Of a stretch of 64,000 bases of DNA, positions 34,407 to 47,016 are shown in pieces (positions within the stretch are counted from its first letter, which is position 1; every line of letters starts with the position of its first letter). A program made the position numbers and the translations under genes. The DNA comes from Scalesia atractyloides (taxonomy: Eukaryota; Streptophyta; Magnoliopsida; Asterales; Asteraceae): positions 34,357,126-34,421,125 of the forward strand of contig CAMTDV010000017.1 in NCBI GenBank assembly GCA_947069175.1. Direction: 5' to 3'. Under the pieces are notes generated by a model. It was not told where the DNA came from and did not search any database. It saw only the letters and a program-made list of their open reading frames with translations.

Positions 34407-34719
34407 GCCTAATAGTGATGTGATAAGTTGAAAATCAGTGCTTTAATATGGTAAGTTTAACACGACTCAAAAAATACAAAATACGATAAGTATATTCATT
34501 ATTGACTAAATTATTATTATTATTATTTTAAAAGTTAAATGCTTACATAAATTTCAAAAAAAAAAAACTTGTCAAGTTATATCAAAACAGAAGGTAGACG
34601 GGCAACAAGTTGTGCCGTCACACTTTTCTGAATTACAGACCCTAACATTCAAAAGCGTTTAAAGATTTAGTCTTTGAGTCATAAGTATAGAGGTGTTTAT
34701 AGTCTGATTTTGTTGGTTT

Positions 34720-35070
34720 GACGAAAGTTGTAAGTTAGAACAACTAATTATTTTTTTCAAAAAACAATATAACAAACAAGTTGGGTTAGGTTGGCTACTT
34801 TAGCGGTTTTGGACCAATTTTACTTTACTATAAGTTAATTCTGAATTGTTTTTTTAACAATAAGGATGGTTTATGCATATAATACATATACATTACTGCA
34901 TATTCACAAAATAATAAATATTAATCAGTGAGTACGATTTTACACGATCAGTTTTAAATTTCAAAACGTAAAGCGAAACGTCAGTGAAGAAGTTGTGGGA
35001 ATTACACTAGAACTTAACCGTGTACATTTCAAATTGAATTAATTTCTTTGATTTAAACTCTTCTATCATT
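34720..35070. repeat. Direct repeat left of MULE copy 2
   Basis: Matches 35726-36070 in the same orientation over about 350 bases (CAACTAATTATTTTTTTC, TACTTTAGCGGTTTTGGACC, ACACGATCAGTTTTAAATTT) with some 10-15 percent differences by eye. Confidence 0.85.
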
Positions 35071-35079
35071 GATGTCTCT

Positions 35080-35720
35080 ATCGGTGATTGCATTTTATCA
35101 AAGACGATGTCTCTATTGGTTACACGATCGTCAGGGCGAATGTGTCCTCGTGTTCATTGGTTAGTAACGCATGGACAATACAAACCGAGAGGTATGTCAA
35201 TGTAACACCAATACTCTGAACGAGCAAAAATTTGTACTGGTTCGACTTGTACGTGGCGTCCATCAACAACAAATGCGGGATGGCACGCCACAACTTGTGC
35301 GATATCCGTTGGATAAAGAAAACATCTTATACCATCTCGTCAGTTTCATTTGCCTAGCGGTAGTAAATATAATCGTGTGATCGCAAGAGGTTGAACACAT
35401 CTCGTAAAATGGTAATTGACCCAATTTTGCTCATGCATTGTATAATGTATTTCAGCTCGACACGTTGTTGGGGTTCTGCTCCCTGTCGGTTGACAATATG
35501 TCTTGTGGGTTAATGTTCTGATGTGTAAGCTACCACATCGTCCTTTCTTTGTCTAGGGTTGGATGACCCTCAAGATGTTGCGCCTGTTCGTGATTATGCT
35601 TAGTGTGTCTCACCTCTAGCGTCCATGCGTTTATCCATTTTTTGTGTGGCCCCACCAATTGGAACTTGCACTTGTTTTTTTGTTTCCACCACGTCTAACT
35701 ATGGTCATTGGCTTGTGTTT
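35080..35720 (-). pseudogene. MULE transposase remnant, catalytic part, copy 2
   Basis: The minus strand reads SHKLWRAIPHLLLMDATYKS and YKFLLVQSIGVTLTYLSVCI, then VHALLTNEHEDTF. It covers the same region as copy 1 at 31895-32620 and has the same downstream parts, but fewer stops. It lies exactly between two ~350-base direct repeats. The part after the TNE motif is replaced by unrelated sequence at about 35120. Confidence 0.8.
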
Positions 35721-35725
35721 GCTTT

Positions 35726-36070
35726 GGCGAAAATTATAAGGTGAACAACTAATTATTTTTTTCGAAAAACAATATAACAAACTGGTCAAGTTAGGTTGCT
35801 ACTTTAGCGGTTTTGGACCAAATTTTACTTTATTATAAGTTTAATTTTGAATTGGTTTTTTAACTATAAGGATGGTCTATGATACATATACATTAGTGCA
35901 TATTCAGAAAAATAATAAATATTAATCAGTTAGTATGGTTTACACGATCAGTTTTAAATTTCAAAATATAAAGCGAAACCTTAGCAAAGAAGTTGCGGGA
36001 ATTAAACTAGAACTTAACCTTGTACGTTTCAAATTGACTAACTTCTTTCATTTAAACTCTTTAATAATTG
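35726..36070. repeat. Direct repeat right of MULE copy 2
   Basis: Partner of 34720-35070; order and orientation are identical. See the finding on how this pair may have arisen. Confidence 0.85.
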
Positions 36071-36899
36071 AAACGATATATTAACAGCTTTGGTAAATTT
36101 TTATTCCAAATGTTAAATTTTTTTTTACTATTTTTTCTTATAAAAGTTGAAATTCTCTTCTTTGTTTTTTAACATATGAATCTAACAAGTTAATCAATGA
36201 ATCTTGAAAGATCGATTACACTTTCTTTCATAATTATTTTCGATAAATGGCATTTTGACTACACATAATTGCAAAATAAAAATAAAATAAATGAACCCAT
36301 AAAGCTATTTGTTAATAAAGTAGTAATACCGGATGCCTCTAAAGTTGTAAATTGGTAGATATGGATTTGATATGATAAGAATATCAATAGATTCCTCCTG
36401 TGTGTTTGAAATTGGACCATACAATAAATTTTAGTTATTTCCTCCACGTGGCATTGCTTGCCCAAATTATATTCTTGATTCAATCAACCGATAAAAAAGG
36501 TCACCTTTTGGTTTCATTCATAATATCATGTTGACATATTCTCTTGAAATAGACAAAGAACCAGATTCAATTAATTATTTAAGAACCGAGACTTAGAATA
36601 AAATGTGTATGATATCATGTGAATGCTTTTTTATTTTAGGAAGTGCATTTTTAATTAGTTTGTACTATTTGTACTTGAAGGGTGTCCGCATGTAAAACAC
36701 TTGGTGGTAGTGGTTTCGTAGCAAACATAGTTTCGAATATGTGAAAGATTGTGTAGCACTAAGATTTAAACCAGCTAAGTGAAGAAAGCAACGTTCGTTA
36801 CACGATAGTACGTGTACAGGTCTATCGCTAGAAAATACAATTATATTATATGACTCTATCGTCCAGAAACACAAGTATAACTTAAAAAAATGTTACTAC
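36071..36899. other. AT-rich non-coding DNA
   Basis: No gene, RNA or recognisable repeat was found on either strand; open frames are short and without domain features. Confidence 0.5.
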
Positions 36900-36902
36900 T
36901 TA

Positions 36903-37195
36903 GAGCATTCACAACTTATTCTATATTTTTATGTGAGTAGGTTGTGCATATTATAAAAAATGGTTTTGAGTAGTTATGACTGGAGGAGAGAAAAAAAATG
37001 TTACTGTTCATCTGTATATTTGGATGACGTTATTCACCCAATTAATTTTTAATAGTGTTTGAAAGTGGTGAGAGAAAAAAGATTATAAAAAAGTTCTAAA
37101 AGTTACTGTTTAATTGATAAAAAGAAAGAAAATATAATGATTTTTGTATAATTACAAAAATAGAATTAGAAAAAGAGATGTGAATACTTTGATAG
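36903..37195. mobile_element. Possible MITE
   Basis: It begins AGAGCATTCACAACTT, a start seen in a common class of plant MITEs, and ends with GATGTGAATACTTTG, an imperfect reverse complement. The interior is AT-rich and non-coding. The inverted repeats are short, so the call is tentative. Confidence 0.35.
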
Positions 37196-38305
37196 AATAT
37201 ACAAGTCTAATCATTTTTATCCGAAAGCAAAAATCTGATTTTGGATTAAAATGTCAATAAAATTGAAACCACAGGGCCCAGATTCAAAAGGTTTAAGTTT
37301 TGAACTAAAGTGGTAAAAATGAACAAACCTCAGGAACCATTTTAATAGTTTCCTCTTATTTTTTTAATAAACATATATGCATAAAATGCTTACATAAATT
37401 GATATTCATTACACTTATGAATAAGCAATAAACATTTCGTCATAAACATCATTTTTTTAAATGCTACGTTCATCATGATCTGGCTTGATAATCACTGGTA
37501 ACTTCTCGAATCATAGTTTGTGCGGTTAGGCATCTTTAAAAAGTGATAAAACTTTTAATTTAATTTTTGGTAAATAATTTACTTTATTATAAAAATAAAA
37601 ATTCATTAACTTTTTCACGCCCAATATTTTTCCTATTAACTTTAAGATGTATCGGTATGAATTAAAGATTGACAAAATAGATAGGTTAATGTGGGTAGGA
37701 TTTTGGTTCAATTTGGACCGGGCTGGTCAAGAATCCGATTTGATTTTTAATCTACCTTTTAATTAGTATTTAACCCTCGTGTTGAGGGCGTGAGGTTCGT
37801 AAAACCATGCTAAGTAGTAAGCAAATGATGATTAAAAACCGGAAATAATAGCATAACGAAAAAGCGAATTTATACCACACGTGACGTAAAATGTAGGCAA
37901 AGACCAAAGCGAACTTATACAGCGATTTGATGTAATACGTAGATAAACTCGAATTTATACTGAGAAAGCTTTTAACTTAAGGATCCAAAAAACCATAAAG
38001 CTTCAAGGGACAAAAATGAACCATACATGCTTAAGGGACTAAACATGTAAACCAACTTAAAAAACACTAAAAGTAAAAAACGATTGTTAGATTCTACCTA
38101 AATTGTTATATAACTAGCAACTAACCCAACGGGTTCCGCAGCCGGGAACTTGATTGTTGAACCTATAAAAGAAAAGATGATATCCAAAAGGCAAGACATG
38201 ATTCTTAGATCAAGAAATAAACAATCGATGAAATAATTCTTTCTCCAAAGATAGTGAATCTTGAAGACCTAAACAGAACATATGTTCAAGAGCATGGCTA
38301 ATATT
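37196..38305. other. Non-coding, no feature recognised
   Basis: AT-rich. A twice-used GCGAA/CGAA.TTTATAC motif with ACGTGACGTAAAATGTAGG occurs near 37865-37960 and probably belongs to an unclassified transposon. No gene. Confidence 0.4.
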
Positions 38306-40214
38306 TGTTGAAGACTTGAATCGTTATTCAAGGGTACCAACATCTGTTGAAGGCTAACATATGTAGAAAACCAAAGCCCTGATCAAGCCAAAGGTCTGAT
38401 GAAGAAGACCAAACATCTCTTAGGCTAAATAGATGTTTGGACAACTACAACAGAGGGTAGCTTAGACAGTGGTTTCTTAATGTAACATTATTTATCTCAT
38501 CAGTGTTTAGAATAACCTAGATCAGATGGTTGGAATTGTTTGCAAACATCTGAGGAATCTTTTTGTTAGGAATGTTACATTTCATTATCATGGTGACATC
38601 ATCACATCACAAACAGAGCTTTAGTACTTAGTATAAATACATCACACCTGTTAGTGTCTATTTATCACTTCACACACATTCTCTTTTGTATGAATAGTTC
38701 TAGTGAGTGATTGGCGGAGGGGGAGATTGTAAAATCATTGTTGTAAAACTTTTAACTCTTTGAATCAATAGAAAAACAACTTATGATAATGTCTCTCTAT
38801 TTGTGAATTGTATTGTGATAATCAATATTAGTTTGCAAATATCAAACTCAAGGTATGGGATCAAATACAAACTCTTATGTTTGTAAAAACCATAGAACCA
38901 ATACATAATTGACAAGTTTGTGTCCTTCAATTAAAAATTAGTTTGGGATAATTTAGACCTTTTAACCATATTTATTTATAACGAATTAAAATAAATTATT
39001 AAAATATCCATAAAGTCATGGAGGTTAATTTCAAACCAAAATTTGATTTTTAACATATCCAGATCTAACCAATCTGCAATACATCACATAAACGACATTA
39101 GCACAATCAAAAAAAGAACTTCCATTATTAGCACTCTCGTTTCACCAACATAAGCGATATTAACACAATCAAATAGTAACATTAGCACTCTCGTAACACT
39201 ACTGATAGGGCATCAGACGGTAACACCAACATAAACAACATTAGCACAATCAAATCAATAATTAAATTATCCCTAAATTCATGCAAGATTTATTCAAATC
39301 GTAATATCCTAATATGTTCTTCATCATCGAATCAGCACCACAATCAGTATCATCATCAACATCATCGTCAATACCGTAATCAACACATTGTCAACATCAG
39401 CATCTTAATCAGAACAGTAGCGCCATCTTCAGCACATCCGACAGTAAAATCCCACACCACCACCATCAACACCCCGTAATCAGCATAACACTGTAATCAA
39501 CTTATTAATCAGCACCGTAATCAACATAATTCCATGTTTTTTTAATTATTTTTGTAATCAACAGGTACTATTACATGACTACCACAATTTCATTTTTTAT
39601 TTTATAAACAACACATACTAGCATAATTTCATGTTTTTGTTTTAATTTTGTAAATAGCACATACTATTTCATGTTGTTGTTTTAATTTTTTAACAAGTTT
39701 ATTTCCAAATAGGCTCCCAATAACAACACAAAAGGAAAAAAAATAGCAATACATAAAAATTACACAACAAAATAAGAACTTACGTATAGATTTAAAATCA
39801 ACGCAATACATTTTTCATACTAGCACATTCCATCTACATAACTAACACAATTATAAAACACATTTTTATAACTTTTTTAAAAGTCACTTTTATAAATAGA
39901 AAAATATAGTAATATGGTATTCATATTAAAGATAAAATATACTTAATTTTATGGTATAATTCTTTTTCAATAATAATGAAGTATATAAAAGTTATTTTAG
40001 TTTAAAAAAACTTGGTGGAATTAGTATTTAATGGGAATGGCTAAATGACTAAAATACCCCTAACTTGATAGTATTTATTATTAATTATAGAGGTTTTATT
40101 TGTAATCAAAACCAACCATTGATTTAAACTATCAATGGCTCAGATCTGTTCTTACGGTTCTTACACTTAGCACTGTTTGTACATGATCTCAACTCTCAAA
40201 CTCAGATCATAACA
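38306..40214 (+). repeat. Putative 5' LTR of the copia element, with AT-rich insert
   Basis: The right end CAGATCATAACA is fixed by the primer site that follows. The left end is placed at TGTTGAAGACTTG (38306) only as the best TG start. A TATA box (TATAAATA, 38632-38639) lies 5' of a GGAGGGGGAGATTG stretch. From about 38890 to 40130 the sequence becomes very AT-rich, with repeated TTAGCACAATCAA and ATCATCAACATC units; this is probably a later insertion. I did not find the matching 3' LTR. Confidence 0.4.
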
Positions 40215-40216
40215 AT

Positions 40217-40227
40217 TGGTATCAGAG
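40217..40227 (+). other. Primer binding site of the copia element
   Basis: TGGTATCAGAG, complementary to initiator methionine tRNA, two bases after the LTR end. Confidence 0.75.
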
Positions 40228-40398
40228 TTTGGTCATGTTATACTTGATTTCATAATCAGTTTAACATACAAAGATCAGCTCACAAAGATCCATTGACTAT
40301 TCGTAGCTTAGAGTAGAAACGTGTAAGAACTCAAAAGTATCTTACACAATACTTTGTTCTTCTTTTAAAAAGATCAAAAGAGAATATCACTAAAAACC

Positions 40399-40945
40399 AT
40401 GATTCCCTTATCTCCTGTTGTGATAGAAAACCACCGATGCTTGAAAGATTAAATTACAATATCTGGCAACGTCAAATGGTACACTATCTTGCTCAACAAA
40501 ACATAGGATATTGGAGGTCAATAATGTACGGACCACATATTCCACTGACACTGTGTGTCGAAAATCCTTGTGTAAATGAGCCAAAGAAACCGGAAGATTA
40601 CTCTATGCTTGATTTCAAAAAGTATGAGATATATGCCAAAGCACTCATTATAACTGCCTAGGCTCTACCAAACGAGATCTATGCAGAGCTATTACACTGT
40701 AATAGTACAAAAGAGATATGGAATGAGTTGAAAGAGAAATTCAGTGTAACCAAACAAATTGTTAAAAACAACCAGAAAATTTCTAACTTTCAAAAGGAAT
40801 AAGTTGAAAGAGAAATTCAGTGTAACCAAACAAATTGTTAAAAACAACCAGAAAATTTCTAACTTTCAAAATGTTGAAGGTATATCTAACCCGGTACAAA
40901 CAACAGTTTGTGAAAAGGGTAGTGATAAAGTTGTAAAAACTCATT
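40399..40945 (+). pseudogene. Gag of the copia element, truncated
   Basis: The ATG at 40399 opens a frame that shifts after about 14 codons. The next frame gives MLERLNYNIWQRQMVHYL, the copia Gag start, then KAL and a TAG, then EIYAELLHCNSTKEIWNELK. Most of Gag and its CCHC knuckle are missing. A 76-base tandem duplication (40726-40871) joins directly to sequence near the protease, so a deletion and a duplication probably happened in one event. Confidence 0.8.
40726..40871 (+). repeat. 76-bp tandem duplication in copia gag
   Basis: AGTTGAAAGAGAAATTCAGT starts at 40726 and again at 40802. The two copies are identical for about 70 bases, which dates the duplication as recent compared with the rest of the decay. 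Confidence 0.9.
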
Positions 40946-42420
40946 GATCCTTAGAATACAACGGAAGATGAGAATAATTGTGAATGTGCATTTATAGCCA
41001 CCAAATTGGGAATATCTACATGTCTAGATAGCCTATGGTATGTAAATAGTGGAGGATCCAGACATATAACTGGATGCAAAGCTCTACTGACAAACTTCCA
41101 TACTCATGGAGGTGGTGATATTTCCTTTGGAAATAATTCTAAAGGAAAGGTGATGGGGTTAGGAACTATCCAAGCTAGAAAGCTAAAATTTGAAAATGTC
41201 AATCTAATAGACAATTTAAAATTTAATTTACTCAATGTTTCACAAATGAGTGACAAAGGTTATTGCTCATTTTTTACAAAGACAACTTGTAAAATTGTTG
41301 GATATGAGGTTGTCAAAAAGATAGATAAAACTATAGCTGAAAGTACTACACAACTTGTGCTCATAGAAGTGACAATGTTTATGTGGTAGACATGTCCAAA
41401 GAAAACACAAAAACCAATGTTTGGCTATTCTCTGTTGCCTCTACAAAAGAGACAAAGTTATGGCATAGAAGGTTGAGACATGTTAATTTAAAAACAATTA
41501 ACACTCTAACAAAGGAAAAGCTTGTTAGAGGTTTACCAACCAAACAATTTAAATGTGAGGAACATTGTGTCTCCTGTTTAAAAGGAAAACAATACAAAGT
41601 TTCACATAAACCTATTCAGGAGTCCAAAACAACCAAATGCTTACAACTGTTGCATATGGATTTGTTTGGCCTAGTAAAATAATGAGCTTGAGAAAAAAGC
41701 GATACTACTCAGTGATAGTTGATTATTTTTCTAGGTTTACATGGACATTCTTTCTTCACTCAAAAGATGAGACTACAGTACTTTTAAAAGAATTTGTCAT
41801 AAAATTAGAAAAACCATATGATCTTCCTGTAAAGTCCATCAGAAGTGACAATGAGACAGAATTCAGAAACCCAAGAGGTTGATGAATTCTGCATATCCAA
41901 AGGAATACTGAGACAATTCAGTATTCCCAGAACACCGGAATAAAATGAGGTTGTTGAAACCTTATTGAGACTGCAAGAACTATGCTTGCAGGTTCTGGTC
42001 TTCCATTGTCCTTTTGGGCATAAGCTGTGGATACTGCATGCTATGTTCAAAACATGGTCTTAATAAAACATAGGCATCAAAAGACTGCCTATGAGATTTT
42101 GTTCAAAATAATACCATTAATATCATATTTCAAAATCTTTCGTTGTCCATGTTTTATCTTGAATCTCAAAGATTCAATTTTAAAGTTTGTAGCAAAAGTG
42201 AACTGTGTATATTTCTTGGGATATTCTTCTATAGCCAAGGCCTATAAAGTGTTTAACACAAGGACCATAACCATTGAAGAAACATTGAATGAAAAATTCA
42301 ATGAATTATCATCCTTGAAAATCCCTAAAATCCTTGTAGAACTACTTGATCTGGATAAATTCAATTTTGAAGAAGTAATTGCGAAGGTTGGTGTTGATAC
42401 AGGTAAACAAAGTGCAACAT
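40946..42420 (+). pseudogene. Protease, GAG-pre-integrase and integrase of the copia element
   Basis: Protease: LWYVNSGGSRHITGCKALL, where the active-site DSGCSRH has become NSGGSRH, so it is dead. The GAG-pre-integrase zinc region follows: LWHRRLRHVNLKTINTL, C..CLKGKQ and the start of the core LLHMDLFGLVK. The integrase core continues in other frames (YYSVIVDYFSRFTWTFFL, RSDNETEF, then E..LLRLQELCLQVLVF in place of the usual TP..NG). At least four frame changes occur. The order PR-IN before RT is the Ty1/copia hallmark. Confidence 0.88.
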
Positions 42421-44077
42421 AACAGGATTATAGGGTTGACATTGAGATGCCATCTTAATATAAAGTCCCATTTGATCTACAAAGTTCTTATACACAAAAC
42501 AACATTCAGTCCACGATAACTAGAACCATTGTTGACTAAAGTCAGCCCCAAACCTTTGATGCTGCTTGTGGCCAAACCATTGATTTATCCTCATCTTTAA
42601 ATAACTCACCACTAGGGCCAGTACTTCCACCATCATTACAAACCACTGTTGACCATACTACAATGACAACAGAGGTTTCACCAGAATATTCCCAATTATG
42701 CCCCTCACCACAAAATTCCATCATTCCATATACTGGAAACACTATCTTTCACAGATCTCATCCACTAGAATAAGTTATAGGAGACATCAATGCAGGAGTG
42801 CTCACAAGAAGCCAAACCTCAAATGCCTCCTATTTGTAGGCTTTCTATCACTCATCCAACCTGTCAAATACCAAAATGCATTAAAAGACAACAGTTGTGT
42901 AGAAGCCATGCAAGGAGAGCTTCTCCAGTTTAAAAGATAACAAGTTTGGGAACTTGTACCATTACCAGAGGACACATGTCCAACTGGTACAAAATAGGTC
43001 TTCAAAAATAAAACTGATGAAAGAGGCATTGTTATAAAAAACAAAGCCAGACTTGTGGTTCAAGGGTATAAAAAGGAAGAAGGAATTGACTATGATGAAA
43101 CCTTTGCTCCTGTAGCAAGGTTGGAAGCCATAAGACTTTTCTTGGCCTTTGCTATCAACCAATACATGAAGGTGTATCCGATGGATATAAAAAGTGCTTT
43201 TGTCTATGTAAAATCTAAGAAGAGGTCTATGTGTGTCAACCACCTAGATTTGAAGACTCATTCCATCCTGATTATATTTACAATCTAAACAAAGCTCTGT
43301 ATGAACTGAAGCAAGCACCTAGAGCCTGGTATGATACCTTATCCACTTTTCTCTTATCCAACAAATTTAAAAGAGGTAAACTGTTAAAACTCTTTTTTCT
43401 AAAATGGGAAGGGAAAGATCTGTTAATTGTACAGATCTATGTGGATGCTATCGTTTTTTGATCCACATGTGACAAACTTTGTGATGACCTCAGAAAATTG
43501 ATGACAACTCAATTTGAAATGAGTGCCATGGGGGAGTTACAATGTCTTCTTGGTCTCCAAGTTCAACAACTAGAAAGTGGAGCTTTCATTCACCAAAACA
43601 AATATGTCAAAACTCTTTTGAAAAAGTTTGACATGCATGATTGTAAACCTTGTAGTACCCCCATGAGTACATCTAAACCATTCATATTTGATGAGAAAGA
43701 TGACTTGATAGACCAAACACTTTACAGATGTTTAATTGGGTCATTGATGTACTTAACTGTATCAAGGCCTGATATTCTGTTTGCAACTTGTGTTTGTTCA
43801 AGATATCAAGCATCACCTAGAAAGTCAAACCTAATAACTGTAAAAAGGATATTTAGATACCTAAAAGGCGCCCCCACACTTGGTATCTAGTATCATCCCA
43901 CTAATGGATACATTAACCTTTCAGGTTTCTCAGATAGTGACTCTGCTGGTTATCACTTGTTACAAAACAATGAAGTCAACATCGGGAGGTTGCCAATTCC
44001 TAGGTAATGCCTTGGTCTCATGGCAAAGAAAAAAGCAAACACCAGTCTCTAATTCTATAGAAGAAGCAAAGTATATA
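42421..44077 (+). pseudogene. Reverse transcriptase and RNase H (first part) of the copia element
   Basis: RT starts near 42890 (EAMQGELLQFKR) and includes RLVVQGYKKEEGIDYDETFA, PVARLEAIRLFLAFA, PMDIKSAF, ALYELKQAPRAWYD and the catalytic site as YVDAIVF; the second catalytic aspartate of YVDDI is lost. It continues with LLGLQVQQ, TPMSTSKPF, GSLMYLTVSRPDI and RIFRYLKGAP. RNase H begins with FSDSDSAG and stops at 44077 in the middle of a codon run (IEEAKYI), where the nested LTR element starts. It resumes at 52881. Confidence 0.92.
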
Positions 44078-47000
44078 TGTAACGCCCCAAAACCCAAATG
44101 TTTTAACTCACGAATATGTTTCCTTATTTTTGGCATGAAATGGTTTAACCGGTTTTAAATAACTTATTTAAAGTATGAGTTAAATAGTGGGAAGGAAGTT
44201 TGTGACAAAAAAGAAAAATGGCAAACTTGAGGGACTAAACTTGGTGGAATGAAATTAAGTTTATATAAAAAAATACCAGAATGTGCATATATGTGTGTGT
44301 GTCGTGTATGGAGAAGAAAAAGAGGAGTAATCCTCTTTCAAGAACAAATATACAATTCCAACCCAAATCAAGATCAAATTTGATGTGAAATCAATGCATG
44401 AATGAAGAATCCTTACCATCGAAGGCTAATAATCATGTGGTAAGTTGTAGAATTTAATTTGGTGATTTTGTGTGAAGTGGGTTTATGATCAATCCATGAA
44501 ATTGTATGAAATTAAGCATAAATATGTGTTGAAATCACCATGTGGAATATGAATATGCAAGACTTTGAGTAAATCGATGTTTTGGGATGAAACCCACTTG
44601 TAGGAATAAGGATGATGATATGGGTGAATCACCCATGTCCAATTCTTGTGCAATTTACTATATGATGTTATATGTGATTTGTTCGTGTTAGTAAGCTAGT
44701 ATATGGTATGGAAGCAATGTGAAATTTAGTTGTTCTTGATAAATGAAAGCAAGAGGAAGGAGATGAGCATAAAATACTTGTACATTGTGCTTTATTTGTG
44801 TTACGCAAACCAAGTGTTTAATTAAATGCCTAAGTGACAATTTGAGATGAAATTGTATGCTTATGATAGGTGAATATGTATAGAAGCTAACAATGAAGTA
44901 ATGAATGATATATTAGCATGAGAAATGTTATTTTATGGATTACATGTGGGTATTTAATTTGGTAAAATGATTTTAGTAAGACGTATGCTTTAGGGGCTTG
45001 TACTCTAAGCTTGAATGATGGTGCACATCCTCTGTCGGACAAGTTGCTTAATGGTAATTCAAAAATGGATGAGTATTACATGTATAACGTATAGAATTAC
45101 TAGTAAGGGTCGATGTTATGATTATATTAAAGTGACTACCTCTATAGGTGATTGTTAAATGTAGAATTATGAAAGCACTAGTATGTATAAAATTGGTTAT
45201 GCGTATATATTGTATATGTAACCAAGTGATCACATGTTGTATGAGTTCAACAACATGAATGTGAAATACATATAGTGTGGTGGTTAAGTTATTGCATGAC
45301 AAAAGGAAAATAGTGTTTGTAAAATATAGGTTAGTATGCTTAATGGTTGACTTCTGAAAAGTCAACGAATGTGGAAATGATATTGTTATACTTTATAATA
45401 AGTTGAAAGGCGTGGACTCGAAATAATGGGATTGTTAGCTTATGTATTATGTTGTTATAATTTGACTTGTAAAGGTTGATGTAAGATATGAATGTAATTG
45501 AGAATGTGCGTGTACGCTAATAATGTGGTAACTATAATGACATAAAAGTATAGGGATCATGTCAGGATGGATGAAAGCATGGAAGGCTAACGGGTCAAAC
45601 AGAGGCGAGGAAGCGATCACAAACGCGGACACTCAAGGTAAGTGATTCCAAACTCACTTACTAGTAACCAATGGAAATTGTGTATGTTAAATTGTTGGAA
45701 GTAATGTAAGAATGAGTGATTATGTAAGACCTGAATGATTATTAGTAGTATCCCGTTGTAACGGGACAAAAGTAGTTAACTAAATTGGTAAGTGATTCTG
45801 GAACTCAATTTATTATTATTCAATGGAGTTTTGTATGCAAGAGGAAACTGAATTATGAAAGGATGGATAAATAATGGTGGTACCAATGTAAGTAATGTCA
45901 TAACGAGTTATTGGTGGCTTAACTATGAATGAACACATTTATTGGGAGCAAACGGGTCAAACTTGGGATATGTTTATCGCAAGGATTAAGTTATGAAATA
46001 CTTCTTAGAAAGGATTAGATATGATAATATAATGCCTTTTTATGTATGGGTTAACTTATTAGAAGATTAAGTATTAAATGTCAGAAAAAGAGGGCCGGAT
46101 ACCACAAAAAGGTGTAAAGTAATAAAAAAATGCCCAGATCAATTACCCGGTCATGTTGAGTTCTGACCCGGTCGGATCAGTGTTCAATAAAAATGCCCAA
46201 CTCAGTTACCCGGCCGTGTTGAGGTCTGACCCAGCCGGGTCAGTGTTCTGTCCCAAATTTTTATATATGAGCAAGGTTGAGAGTTTATGCACATGTAATG
46301 GTTATCACTTATTTGTATGTATGTTAAACCCTTGAGGGTAGATAATCAACATGATAATGTGGATTACACCCTAAGACTTGGATGTTTAAATGTGTTAGGA
46401 TGTAAAGCGTTAGTTTGTGTATGGATAGAAAGGAATATATGCACATGTTAGAATTTAGTATATGTGAACGTATGGAAATTGTATATATGTATACATGGGT
46501 TTTAATACGAATGAGATTAAACTATATTAACCAAGCTACTTGAGAATGAAATGAAAGTACATGTAATTGATGATGGGCTATCGAAGAATCGAACTGGAGT
46601 AGCATGATTGAGTTCGGAAGGATAACTTGATAAATCAGTATATGTAGAAAGAACGTGACGCGGATGTTAATTGTGTATATGTTTAAATTTATGTAAGGTG
46701 TCACCAAATAATTACTAATGATGTGGATGTATATGGTGACTGCAGGTTACACAGATCGACTTCATCATGCAATGCAAGCGGTTGAAGATCGAGTCTGAAC
46801 ATGGATTGTACGGGAGTGTGGTCAAGTAGTTTTATAAAAGTAGGTAATAATTTATCTCTTGAACAAGAATGAAAGATGTAATTCTTGTAAAAGAGTCATT
46901 TCAAATGGTTTTCAAGTATGCTAGAACGTTTGGAATGAAAGAACTTTTAGGTTCGTATTTCCGCCGCGTCTTTTCGGTTAAAACATGTTAGGATGTTACA
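44078..47000 (+). repeat. 5' LTR of the nested element
   Basis: 2,923 bases. A TATA-like TTATATAAAA lies at 44271-44280. A near-duplicate pair of GC-rich units with GTTACCCGG.C.TGTTGAG and CTGACCC.G.CGG.TCAGTGTTC sits at 46142-46250; each contains the palindrome-like TGACCCGG/CCGGGTCA. Confidence 0.92.
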
Positions 47001-47003
47001 AGT

Positions 47004-47016
47004 TGGTATCAGAGCC
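47004..47016 (+). other. Primer binding site of the nested element
   Basis: TGGTATCAGAGCC, the exact standard iMet primer site, three bases after the 5' LTR. Confidence 0.92.

Noticed and set aside
37760..38160. Helitron-like segment
   Set aside because: Some motifs recall unclassified plant repeats, but neither a 5' TC nor a 3' hairpin plus CTRR end could be identified.
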